Below are positions 18,711 to 28,152 of a DNA stretch of 64,000 nucleotides, one piece after another; the first letter of the stretch is position 1; each line of letters begins with the position of its first letter. This stretch comes from Flavobacterium sp. (GTDB lineage Bacteria > Bacteroidota > Bacteroidia > Flavobacteriales > Flavobacteriaceae). The stretch is taken from positions 1,832,001 to 1,896,000 of the forward strand of contig NZ_JBCNKR010000006.1 of NCBI RefSeq assembly GCF_039595935.1, given 5' to 3'. The translations under genes were made by a program, and so were the position numbers. Under the pieces are notes generated by a model that had not been told where the DNA came from, searched no databases, and was given only the letters and a program-made list of their open reading frames with translations.

Positions 18711-21700
18711 ATGAAAACAACATTATCCATATTAACCTTATTACTTTCAGTATTATCTGTAAATGCTCAGGAAAAAGTTCCGTTTTGGCAGAATGAAAAA
18801 ATCAATGAAGATAATAGAGAGCCAATGCACGCCGCTTATTATGTTTTTGAAAATGAAGCCTTAGCTGTTAAAAACGAATGGAGACAATCTAAAAATTACC
18901 TTGACATTAACGGAGCCTGGAAATTTAAATATGTTGATAATCCGGGAGCACTTCCAAAAGATTTTGAGAAAACTGATTTTAATGATAAAGCTTGGGATAA
19001 TTTCAAAATTCCGGCAAGCTGGGATGTAAATGGTTATGGATATCCGGTTTATGTAAATACCACTTACGACTTTGATTATTTAATGGCGCCAAATCCGCCG
19101 TTTGTGCCAACAAAATACAATCCCACTGGAGTTTATAGAAGAGAAATCAATATTGATAAATCTTGGGAAGGAAAAGATATTTTTCTGCATATTGGAACAG
19201 CAAAATCAAATCTTACGGTTTGGGTAAATGGTGTTTATGTGGGTTATGGAGAAGACGGAAAACTGCCTTCAGAATTTAAATTAAACAAATACGTCAAAAC
19301 GGGAAAAAATACCATTGTGCTTCAGGTTATGAAATGGAATGACGGTTCGTATTTAGAATGTCAGGATATGTGGAGAATGAGCGGAATTACAAGAGATTCT
19401 TATTTAGTTGCGAGAAATAAAGCTCATTTAAATGACTTCGAAATTATTCCAGATTTAGATGCGAATTACGTAAACGGAAGTTTGAAAATCACAACTCAAT
19501 TTTCTGATTTAGATAAAAAAGACAGTTATACTTTAGACGTTCAGTTAAAAGACGGTGACAAAATTATAACGTCCAAAAATATTTCCGCTTTAAGCGAAAA
19601 ACAAACATTTGATTTTACTGTAGAAAATCCGAAGAAATGGAGTGCCGAAATTCCGAATTTATATCAGGTACGTTTTATTCTAAAAGATAAAAAAGGAACT
19701 GTAATTGAAGTTATCAATCAAAATGTTGGTTTTAGAAAAGTAGAAATTAAAGGCGGACAGCTTTTAGTAAACGGAAAAGCGATTTACATAAAAGGTGTAA
19801 ACCGTCATGAAGTTGATCCAGTTACTGGACAGACAATTTCAAGAGAAAGAATGGAACAGGATATTAAATTGATGAAAGAATTTAATATCAATGCCGTGAG
19901 AATGTCGCATTATCCAAACGATGAATATTTCTATGAATTATGCGATAAATACGGAATTTATGTGGTTGATGAAGCCAACATAGAATCGCACGGAATGGGT
20001 TATGATATTACCAAAACTCTGGGAAATAAACCAGATTGGGAATTAGCGCACATTCAGCGTATGCAGCGCATGATCGAAAGAGATAAAAACCATGCATCGG
20101 TTATTATCTGGAGTATGGGTAACGAAGCCGGAAACGGTTACAATTTTTACAGAGGTTATTTATGGATTAAAAATCGTGATAAATCAAGACCAATTCAGTA
20201 TGAAAGAGCAACTGCGGGCGCTTGGGACGGAAAAGATTTAAAATTTGAATGGGATTCTGATATTATCGATCCAATGTACAGTTCTCCAAACAAAATGGAA
20301 GAATATATTCTGGCAAATCCAAATCCGTCAAGACCTTACATTCAGTGCGAATATGCACATGCAATGGGGAATTCGATGGGAAATTTTAAAGATTATTGGG
20401 ATGTGATTCGTAAATATCCAAACTTTCAGGGAGGTTTCATTTGGGATATGATTGATCAGTCGGTTTATAAAAAACTGGACAACGGAATTACAGTTTTAGC
20501 CTACGGAGGCGATTTTGGACCAAAAGATGTAAAAAGCGATAATAACTTTGTAAACAACGGAGTTTTTACGGTTGACAGAAAACCAAACCCGCATGCACTT
20601 GAAGTAAAAAATGTAATGCAGAATATTTTGACTTCTTGGGAAAATCAGGAAACTGCAGCGATAAAAGTTTACAATGAATTTTCGTTTAAGGATTTAAGCA
20701 ATGTAACTCTGCACTGGACCTTAATTTTAGACGGAGTAAAAGAAACATCAGGTTCAATTGATTATTTAGCAATCGATCCAGGACAATCAAAAACATATAC
20801 TTTACCAATTAAATTAGGCGATAAAAAGTTTCAGGAAGCTTTTGTAAATATATCGTATACTTTAAAAGAGGCAGAACCATTTTTATCAAAAGGTTTTGAA
20901 ATCGCTTATGAACAATTAGCATATAAAGGAACTTGGAAAAATGATATAAAAATCGAAGGCACTTCAAAAATTTCTGTGGAGAAAAAAGCAAATGCAACGG
21001 TTTTCAAAAGTGATAAAGTCGAAATTACTTTCGACAAAAAAACAGGATTCATCAGCGCGTATTCATTCAATAATTTACCAATTGTAAAAGACGGTTATCA
21101 ATTGCGTCCAAATTTCTGGAGAGCACCAAACGACAATGATTTTGGAGCAAATTTTCAGGTAAACTTAAAAGCATGGAAAGATGCGACAGAAAATCCAACT
21201 TTGGTAAACTGGACATTTTCTTCAACAAAAAACAATACAATTTTAGTAAAAGCAACATATAGTTTAGCTTCTGTTTCTTCTACTTTAGAGTTGAATTATG
21301 AATTCAACGGAAACGGAGAATTAGTGGTAAAAGAAGTTTTAAATATTGATAAAACAAAAGAACAGCCAATTTTGCCAAGATTTGGAATGGAAGTAATTGT
21401 TCCGAGAGATTTCAGTAATATGACCTATTACGGAAAAGGTCCGCACGAAAATTATATTGACAGAAATTACAGTTCAAAAGTGGGACTTTACACACAAACA
21501 GTTTCAGAACAATATTATCCATACATTCGTCCGCAGGAAACCGGAAATAAAACCGATATTCGCTTTTTAGAATTAACAGGAGATAAATTAAAGTTAACTG
21601 TAACGTCAGACGAATTATTAGCTATAACCGCTTTACATTTCTTAAATGAAGATTTAGACGACGGACTACAGAAAGACCAAAGACACGCTGCCGAATTAAA

Positions 21701-21848
21701 AGAAAGAGATTTAACGAGTTTAAAAATCGATTACAAACAAATGGGAGTGGGCGGAATCGACAGCTGGCAGGCGTGGCCAATGGAAAAATATCTTTTGAGA
21801 GGAAAAAATTATCAGTATCAATTTAAAATAACACCATCTTTAAAATAA
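18711..21848 (+). CDS. GH2 beta-galactosidase, secreted
   Basis: I start at the ATG at 18711, which yields a clean signal peptide (L-L-S-V-L-S-V-N-A-Q); an upstream start would add seven residues. The 1045-residue chain has the long LacZ-type layout: jelly-roll, two Ig-like domains, TIM barrel, a linking domain and a C-terminal beta-galactosidase small-chain domain. The acid/base is Glu472 (S-M-G-N-E-A-G) and the nucleophile Glu547 (Q-C-E-Y-A-H). It would release terminal beta-galactose from N-glycan antennae in the periplasm. The GH20 gene follows after 5 bp. Confidence 0.94.
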   Translation: MKTTLSILTLLLSVLSVNAQEKVPFWQNEKINEDNREPMHAAYYVFENEALAVKNEWRQSKNYLDINGAWKFKYVDNPGALPKDFEKTDFNDKAWDNFKIPASWDVNGYGYPVYVNTTYDFDYLMAPNPPFVPTKYNPTGVYRREINIDKSWEGKDIFLHIGTAKSNLTVWVNGVYVGYGEDGKLPSEFKLNKYVKTGKNTIVLQVMKWNDGSYLECQDMWRMSGITRDSYLVARNKAHLNDFEIIPDLDANYVNGSLKITTQFSDLDKKDSYTLDVQLKDGDKIITSKNISALSEKQTFDFTVENPKKWSAEIPNLYQVRFILKDKKGTVIEVINQNVGFRKVEIKGGQLLVNGKAIYIKGVNRHEVDPVTGQTISRERMEQDIKLMKEFNINAVRMSHYPNDEYFYELCDKYGIYVVDEANIESHGMGYDITKTLGNKPDWELAHIQRMQRMIERDKNHASVIIWSMGNEAGNGYNFYRGYLWIKNRDKSRPIQYERATAGAWDGKDLKFEWDSDIIDPMYSSPNKMEEYILANPNPSRPYIQCEYAHAMGNSMGNFKDYWDVIRKYPNFQGGFIWDMIDQSVYKKLDNGITVLAYGGDFGPKDVKSDNNFVNNGVFTVDRKPNPHALEVKNVMQNILTSWENQETAAIKVYNEFSFKDLSNVTLHWTLILDGVKETSGSIDYLAIDPGQSKTYTLPIKLGDKKFQEAFVNISYTLKEAEPFLSKGFEIAYEQLAYKGTWKNDIKIEGTSKISVEKKANATVFKSDKVEITFDKKTGFISAYSFNNLPIVKDGYQLRPNFWRAPNDNDFGANFQVNLKAWKDATENPTLVNWTFSSTKNNTILVKATYSLASVSSTLELNYEFNGNGELVVKEVLNIDKTKEQPILPRFGMEVIVPRDFSNMTYYGKGPHENYIDRNYSSKVGLYTQTVSEQYYPYIRPQETGNKTDIRFLELTGDKLKLTVTSDELLAITALHFLNEDLDDGLQKDQRHAAELKERDLTSLKIDYKQMGVGGIDSWQAWPMEKYLLRGKNYQYQFKITPSLK

Positions 21849-21853
21849 TAATT

Positions 21854-24172
21854 ATGAGAACATTAAAACCCTTATTCGTCTTAATCTTCTTAACTGTTTT
21901 AAGTTCGGGTTATTGCCAAAAAGTATTTACTGAAAAAGACATACAGGTAATTCCAAAACCAAAACAGCTGGTAATTTTACCGGGCTCTTTTGAGTTTTCT
22001 AAAAATACTGTTTTTGTCGCCAATACTGATTTTCAAAAAGAAATTTCAAATGCTTTGGCCAGCAAATTTGAAACCGCTGCAGGCTGGCGTCCTGTTTTAG
22101 GAGTAAAAGCACCACAGAGTAATTTTGTTCAGTTTAAAACAGATCCTAATCTGGGTAAAGAAGCTTATAAATTAGAAGTAACGAATAATTCGGTTACGAT
22201 TACAGCCAAAGCAAATGCCGGTTTTATTTACGCATTAGAAACCATCAGACAACTGCTTCCGGTGGCTATTGAAAGCAACTATGTAGTTTCATCTGCAAAA
22301 TGGCAGATTCCGAATGTGACGATTAACGACGAACCTCGTTTTAAATGGAGAGGTTTAATGCTCGATTTATCCCGTCATTTTTTTGATAAAAATTATATTC
22401 TGGCCACAATCGATCGTTTGGCGATGCACAAAATGAACGTACTGCACTTACATTTAGTAGACGATCAGGGATGGAGAATCGAAATTAAAAAATACCCAAA
22501 ACTAACAGAAGTCGGAGCCTGGAGAGTGGATCAGGAAAATGTTTCATGGAACGCCAGATTAACTACAAATCCTGACGAAAAAGGAACTTACGGCGGATTT
22601 TTAACTCAAGAAGAATTAAAAGAAATCGTAAAATATGCGGCATCAAAAAACATCGAAATAATTCCTGAAATCGAAATGCCGGCACACGTAAGCAGTGCGA
22701 TTGCATCGTATCCGGAACTGGCTTGTTTTGATCAGCGTATTGGCGTTCCGTCTGGCGGAGTTTGGCCAATTACAGACATTTATTGTGCAGGAAAAGAAAC
22801 GACGTTTGAATTTCTTCAAAATGTATTAGATGAAGTAATGACTATTTTTCCATCAAAATATATCCATATTGGAGGAGACGAAGCTACGAAAACCAATTGG
22901 GCAAAATGTCCTCATTGCCAAAAAAGAATCAAAGATGAGGGTTTAAAAAATGTAGAAGAATTACAAAGTTATTTTGTAAAACGCATTGAAAAGTACATCA
23001 ATTCTAAAGGTAAAAAAGTTATCGGTTGGGACGAAATTCTTGAAGGAGGTTTAGCCCCGGAAGCTACTGTAATGAGCTGGAGAGGAACAAAAGGCGGTAT
23101 CGAAGCGGCAGATCAAGGACATGATGTAATTATGACACCGGAAACGCCTTGTTATTTTAACTTTTATCAGGGCCCGCAAAACGAAGAACCTTTAGCTTTT
23201 GATGCCTATAATCCGTTAAGTGAAGTGTATAAATTCGATCCTGTAGTTTCAACCATGTCACCTCAGGAAGCGTCGCATGTATTGGGCGGACAGGCCAATT
23301 TATGGGCAGAGCATTTAGCATTGCCAAAAGATTCTGAATATATGATTTTCCCTAGACTGGCTGCTTTATCTGAAACTTTATGGAGTACAAAAGAAAGCCG
23401 GAACTGGAATGATTTTTCAACGCGATTATTTTCACAATTCAAGCGTTACGATTATTTAGGAATTAACTATGCTAAAAGTGCTTATTTAGTAACCGCTTCT
23501 TCTACAGCAGATTTGGCTAATAAACAAATCAAAGTCGAATTGAAAAATGAATTTCCAAACCCGGATATCCGTTATGTTTTGGGAGATAAAAATATCGATC
23601 ATCACGCTGTAAAATATACTGGTCCAATTGAATTTAAAGAAACTACGATATTAAAAGCTTCTTTATTTCAGGACGATAAACCAGTAGGAAAAACTTTTAC
23701 TGATACGATTATTTTTCACAAAGCTTTTTCGCAAAAAGTAAAATATCTAACGCCTTATAATCAAAATTATAAAGGTGATGCCAATACAATGGTCAATACG
23801 ATTAGAGGAAGTAAAAATTTCCATGACGGACAATGGCTGGCGTGGCTTGTAAATGATATGGAGTTGGTTATTGATTTTGAAAAACCAGAAAGTGTAGAGC
23901 AGGTAATTGTTGGAACTCTTGAAAGTCAGGGAGCAGGAGTTAATTTTCCGGTAGAAGTAAAAGTACTAGTTTCAAATGACGGAATTAAATACAAACAGGT
24001 TGGAAAAATAACACGTCCGTATGCAGTAAATGCAGTTCCGGAACTAAAAGATTTTAAAATTAATTTTCAGAAACAAAATACACGTTTTGTCAAAGTAATA
24101 GCAGGGAACTTAAAGAAAAGTCCAAAAGGAGAAAGTTCATGGATATTTGTAGATGAGATTTTAGTGAACTAA
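21854..24172 (+). CDS. GH20 beta-N-acetylhexosaminidase
   Basis: The 772-residue secreted protein has a signal peptide (about 1-21), a GH20b N-terminal domain (about 30-155), the GH20 barrel (about 160-510) with H-I-G-G-D-E (Asp342-Glu343, the catalytic pair using substrate assistance), and a C-terminal CHB_HEX-like and F5/8C-type region (about 530-770). It removes beta-linked GlcNAc or GalNAc. With GH2 just before it, it would trim Gal-GlcNAc antennae step by step. Confidence 0.94.
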   Translation: MRTLKPLFVLIFLTVLSSGYCQKVFTEKDIQVIPKPKQLVILPGSFEFSKNTVFVANTDFQKEISNALASKFETAAGWRPVLGVKAPQSNFVQFKTDPNLGKEAYKLEVTNNSVTITAKANAGFIYALETIRQLLPVAIESNYVVSSAKWQIPNVTINDEPRFKWRGLMLDLSRHFFDKNYILATIDRLAMHKMNVLHLHLVDDQGWRIEIKKYPKLTEVGAWRVDQENVSWNARLTTNPDEKGTYGGFLTQEELKEIVKYAASKNIEIIPEIEMPAHVSSAIASYPELACFDQRIGVPSGGVWPITDIYCAGKETTFEFLQNVLDEVMTIFPSKYIHIGGDEATKTNWAKCPHCQKRIKDEGLKNVEELQSYFVKRIEKYINSKGKKVIGWDEILEGGLAPEATVMSWRGTKGGIEAADQGHDVIMTPETPCYFNFYQGPQNEEPLAFDAYNPLSEVYKFDPVVSTMSPQEASHVLGGQANLWAEHLALPKDSEYMIFPRLAALSETLWSTKESRNWNDFSTRLFSQFKRYDYLGINYAKSAYLVTASSTADLANKQIKVELKNEFPNPDIRYVLGDKNIDHHAVKYTGPIEFKETTILKASLFQDDKPVGKTFTDTIIFHKAFSQKVKYLTPYNQNYKGDANTMVNTIRGSKNFHDGQWLAWLVNDMELVIDFEKPESVEQVIVGTLESQGAGVNFPVEVKVLVSNDGIKYKQVGKITRPYAVNAVPELKDFKINFQKQNTRFVKVIAGNLKKSPKGESSWIFVDEILVN

Positions 24173-24189
24173 AATTATTACACACAATC

Positions 24190-24293
24190 TTGTCATTTCG
24201 ACGAAGGAGAAATCTGCACAAGTAGCTCGACAAAGATTGAAGAGTTACAATGAGGAGTTTCTTGCGCAGATTTCTCCTTCGTCGAAATGACAA
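24190..24293. repeat. 104-bp hairpin repeat, copy 2 (TTGTCATTTCGACGAAGG arms)
   Basis: Arms 24190-24222 and 24261-24293 match at all but one position. The right arm is the exact reverse complement of the left arm of the copy at 7834. The loop differs from copy 1. It lies between GH20 and the second GH29 gene. Confidence 0.85.
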
Positions 24294-24405
24294 AAAATGA
24301 GGAGAAACTTTGATAAATTAAGGTAGCAAGAGCGCTTTTTGTCAATAATTTAAATGTGTGATTAAAAATAAAAAACAAACAACAAAAACTATAAATAGAA
24401 TAAAA

Positions 24406-25890
24406 ATGAAAAGAGGAATATTCATAATCGCGTTATTATTTTCGGTTCAAATATTTTCGCAGGCCATTTATGAAGATGAGCGTTATGTACCAGAAACAGA
24501 CCCATTAGTATTGAAAAACCTGGAACAATGGCAGGGCAAAAAATTTGGATTATTAATGCACTGGGGAACATACAGCCAATGGGGAATTGTAGAATCATGG
24601 TCGATATGTCCGGAAGATTATGGATGGTGCGAACGTAAAAAAGGAAGCAATCCGGCAAGTTATAATCAATATGTAAAAGATTATGAAGGTTTAAAAAAGA
24701 CTTTTAATCCAACAAAATTTGATCCCGTAAAATGGGCAAAAGCCGCAAAAGCCGCCGGAATGAAATACATGGTTTTTACCACCAAACACCATGACGGATT
24801 TAATATGTACGACACGAAATATTCTGATTATAAAATCACAGATAAAGACTGTCCTTTCAGTACAAATCCAAAAGCAGATGTTTTAAAAGAAGTTTTTAAT
24901 GCTTTTAGAGCCGAAAACATTTCAACCGGAGCTTATTTCTCAAAACCAGACTGGCATAACGAAAATTACTGGGATCCGTATTTTCCTCCTTTCGACAGAA
25001 ACGTAAATTACGACCCATCATTATATCCTGAAAAATGGCAGAAATATGTTGATTTTACACACAACCAGATTTTAGAAATTTTGACTAACTACGGAAAAGT
25101 AGATATTTTATGGCTTGACGGAGGCTGGGTTAGAAAAAGAGATCAGGTAAACATCAAAGAAAACTACGATGAGAAATTTGCAGAAAACGAATCTAAAAAC
25201 GGTTTCATCAAACACAGAGTAGTAGATCAGGATCCTAAAATGGATGAATTGGTTGCAAAAGCACGTCAGAAACAACCAGGATTAATTGTAGTAGACAGAG
25301 CAGTTCACGGTAAAAACCAAAACTACTTAACTCCAGAAGGCCGCGTTCCTGCAAAAACATTGCCTTATCCTTGGGAATCTTGCATTACTTCTGGCGGCGG
25401 ATGGTCATATACACCAGATGCAAAATACATGACCGGAAGGCAAGGTATTCACATGTTAGTTGACATTGTAGCAAAAGGCGGAAACTTATTACTGAATGTT
25501 GCCCCAAGTCCGGAAGGAGAGTGGCAGCAGGGAGCTTACGATTTATTACAAGCTTACGCTGACTGGATGAAAGTAAACAGTGTAGCCATTTATGATACAA
25601 AACCAATCGAACCTTTTAAAGAAGATAATATCTGTTTTACACAAAACAAAGCCGGAAATGTATTTGCCTTTTATTTAGCAAAAGACGGAGAAGATAAAAT
25701 TCCTGCCGAAGTTACAGTAAAATCGATCAGTCCTAAAAAAGGAACAAAAATTACCATGTTAGGTTCCAAAACTTCTTTAAAATGGACCAAAGAAGGAAAT
25801 GGATTTAAAGTTGTAATTCCGGAAAGTTTACGAAATAATTTACCTGCAAAAGAAGCATGGACTTTAAAAATTGAGGCTATTAACAGATAA
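24406..25890 (+). CDS. GH29 alpha-L-fucosidase, second copy
   Basis: The start is set at the ATG at 24406, which gives a proper signal peptide (M-K-R-G-I-F-I-I-A-L-L-F-S-V-Q-I-F-S-Q-A); the frame is open upstream. The 494-residue protein has a GH29 barrel with K-H-H-D-G-F at 127-132 and nucleophile Asp238 (L-W-L-D-G-G), then a beta domain (about 390-490). It lacks the F5/8C domains of the 3393 copy and is more like the GH29-A type. The two fucosidases may take different linkages. Confidence 0.93.
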   Translation: MKRGIFIIALLFSVQIFSQAIYEDERYVPETDPLVLKNLEQWQGKKFGLLMHWGTYSQWGIVESWSICPEDYGWCERKKGSNPASYNQYVKDYEGLKKTFNPTKFDPVKWAKAAKAAGMKYMVFTTKHHDGFNMYDTKYSDYKITDKDCPFSTNPKADVLKEVFNAFRAENISTGAYFSKPDWHNENYWDPYFPPFDRNVNYDPSLYPEKWQKYVDFTHNQILEILTNYGKVDILWLDGGWVRKRDQVNIKENYDEKFAENESKNGFIKHRVVDQDPKMDELVAKARQKQPGLIVVDRAVHGKNQNYLTPEGRVPAKTLPYPWESCITSGGGWSYTPDAKYMTGRQGIHMLVDIVAKGGNLLLNVAPSPEGEWQQGAYDLLQAYADWMKVNSVAIYDTKPIEPFKEDNICFTQNKAGNVFAFYLAKDGEDKIPAEVTVKSISPKKGTKITMLGSKTSLKWTKEGNGFKVVIPESLRNNLPAKEAWTLKIEAINR

Positions 25891-25894
25891 AAAT

Positions 25895-28138
25895 ATGTTA
25901 TCAATACCAAAAATAATATCAAAAACAGCATGTAGTTTTTACATGCTGTTTTTTAGCATCATAATTTCTGCTCAAACACCGGCAGATTATGTTAATCCGT
26001 TTATAGGAACGTCTAATTACGGAGCGGCTTTTCCCGGACCAATTGCACCACGCGGAATGGCAAGTATAAGTCCGTTTAATGTGGCCGGAGTAAAAAATAC
26101 ACCAATGGAAAAAGACAGTCAATGGCTTTCAAATCCTTATGTAAACGAAAATACTTTTTTAACCGGATTCAGTCAGGTTAATTTAAGTGGTGTAGGCTGT
26201 CCGGAATTAGGTGTTATCTTATTAATGCCAACAACAGGAGAAGTTCAAATCGATCATTTAAAATATGGATCGACTTATTCTAATGAAGTGGCAAAAGCCG
26301 GGTACTATAGTGTAGATATCAACAAGTATAAAGTAAAAGGCGAATTTACAGCATCCAGAAGAGTTGGAGTAAGCAAATTCAATTTCCCGAAAGGGCAATC
26401 CAATATTTTATTAAATCTGGGATTAGGATTAACCAATGAAGAAGGAGCAATGATAAAAGTGGTTTCTTCGACAGAAATTGAAGGAATGCGCACTGTGGGT
26501 TCATTCTGTTACAACAGTCCGGAAGATGCTTATCCGGTTTATTTTGTGGCTAAATTTTCAAAACCAGCCGATAAATTCGGAGTTTGGAAAAAAACTCCCA
26601 AATATAAAGGAACTGAAGCGCAATGGATGGGTTACAACGGAAAAGCCAGAATGATGGAGAATACAATTAAAACCGTTGTAGGCGATAGTATTGGAAGTTA
26701 TTTTACCTATAAATTCGATAAAGCCGAAAGTGTTGAAGTTAAAATCGGGATTTCGTATGTAAGTATAGAAAATGCTCGCGAAAACTTAGAAAAAGAAACC
26801 GGAAACAAATCGTTTGATGCGATTTACAAAGATACATACGATGAATGGAACCAGGAACTTTCGAAAGTTTTGGTTGAAGGCGGATCAAACGACGATAAAA
26901 CAATTTTTTATACCGCACTTTATCACACTTTAATTCATCCCAATGTTTTAAATGATGTCAACGGAGAATATCCGAAGATAAAAAGAACGAAGGTGGGTAA
27001 AACTGATGATACACGATACACCGTATTTTCGTTATGGGATACGTACCGGAATATGCATCCGTTAACCTCTTTGGTGTATCCAAAACAGCAGTCTGATATG
27101 ATAAAAAGCATGCTGGAAATGTATGATGAAAACGGCTGGCTGCCAAAATGGGAATTAAATTCAACAGAAACATTTACAATGGTAGGAGATCCGGCAAGTA
27201 TTGTTATTGTAGATGCCTGTTTAAAAGGAATTCAGGATTTTGACTTTTACAAAGCTTATTATGCTATGTTGAAAGGAGCAGATCAAACAGAACATAATCC
27301 GCTGCGTCCGGGACTGAAAGAATATATAGAAAAAGGCTATTTATCGACCAATTATCCGGGACCTGTTTCTACAACGCTCGAATATAACACTTCAGATTAT
27401 GCAATTTCGCTTTTGGCTAAAGCTTTGGGTGAAAAAGAAGATTACAAACGTTTTGCTAAACGTTCATTATCCTACCGAAAATTATACGATAAAGATCTAA
27501 AATTACTTCGACCAAGAACAGCTAACGGAAAATGGTACGAACCTTTTGATCCATTAGCAGGCTCTAATTTTGAGGCAAATGTTGGTTTTATCGAAGGAAA
27601 TGCGTGGCAGTATGCTTTTATGGTGCCGCATGATATGAAAGGATATATAGAATTAATGGGCGGCGAAAAAGCTTTCTCAGATCAACTGCAAAAAGTTTTT
27701 GATATCAAACAATTTGACATGGCAAACGAACCTGATATTGCGTATCCCTATTTATTCAATTATGTAAAAGGAGAAGAATGGAAGAGTCAGGAAATGGTAA
27801 AAAAACTAGTGAAAGAATATTTCCTAAACCAGCCAAAAGGATTACCGGGAAATGACGATACAGGAACAATGTCGGCCTGGTTAGTGTACTCCATGATGGG
27901 AATTTATCCAATATCTCCGGGAGATCCAATTTACACCATTACAACGCCAATGTTTGATAAAGTAACAATCAAATTAGACTCAAGATATTATAAAAAAGAA
28001 AGTATTGTCATTGAAAGAGAAATCAACAATGACGGAAAAATAAAAGCAATCCAAATAGATGGAAAACCACTAAACAGCTACTTTATTTCACACGATGCTT
28101 TTGTGAATGGAGGAACACTGAAAGTGATTCAAAATTAA
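25895..28138 (+). CDS. GH92 alpha-mannosidase, second copy
   Basis: The start is the ATG at 25895, 4 bp after the GH29 stop; an upstream TTG overlaps the previous gene. A signal peptide ends near I-S-A-Q. The 747-residue chain has D-Y-V-N-P-F-I-G-T-S-N-Y-G-A-A-F-P-G at the N-terminus, S-L-W-D-T-Y-R-N-M-H-P, and D-I-A-Y-P-Y-L-F-N later. The glycan-binding segment differs from the 9989 copy (P-D-I-A-Y against P-S-H-H-I-A-Y). It is probably co-transcribed with GH29 and GH3 for mannose removal. Confidence 0.94.
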   Translation: MLSIPKIISKTACSFYMLFFSIIISAQTPADYVNPFIGTSNYGAAFPGPIAPRGMASISPFNVAGVKNTPMEKDSQWLSNPYVNENTFLTGFSQVNLSGVGCPELGVILLMPTTGEVQIDHLKYGSTYSNEVAKAGYYSVDINKYKVKGEFTASRRVGVSKFNFPKGQSNILLNLGLGLTNEEGAMIKVVSSTEIEGMRTVGSFCYNSPEDAYPVYFVAKFSKPADKFGVWKKTPKYKGTEAQWMGYNGKARMMENTIKTVVGDSIGSYFTYKFDKAESVEVKIGISYVSIENARENLEKETGNKSFDAIYKDTYDEWNQELSKVLVEGGSNDDKTIFYTALYHTLIHPNVLNDVNGEYPKIKRTKVGKTDDTRYTVFSLWDTYRNMHPLTSLVYPKQQSDMIKSMLEMYDENGWLPKWELNSTETFTMVGDPASIVIVDACLKGIQDFDFYKAYYAMLKGADQTEHNPLRPGLKEYIEKGYLSTNYPGPVSTTLEYNTSDYAISLLAKALGEKEDYKRFAKRSLSYRKLYDKDLKLLRPRTANGKWYEPFDPLAGSNFEANVGFIEGNAWQYAFMVPHDMKGYIELMGGEKAFSDQLQKVFDIKQFDMANEPDIAYPYLFNYVKGEEWKSQEMVKKLVKEYFLNQPKGLPGNDDTGTMSAWLVYSMMGIYPISPGDPIYTITTPMFDKVTIKLDSRYYKKESIVIEREINNDGKIKAIQIDGKPLNSYFISHDAFVNGGTLKVIQN

Positions 28139-28152
28139 AAACTCTCACAACT

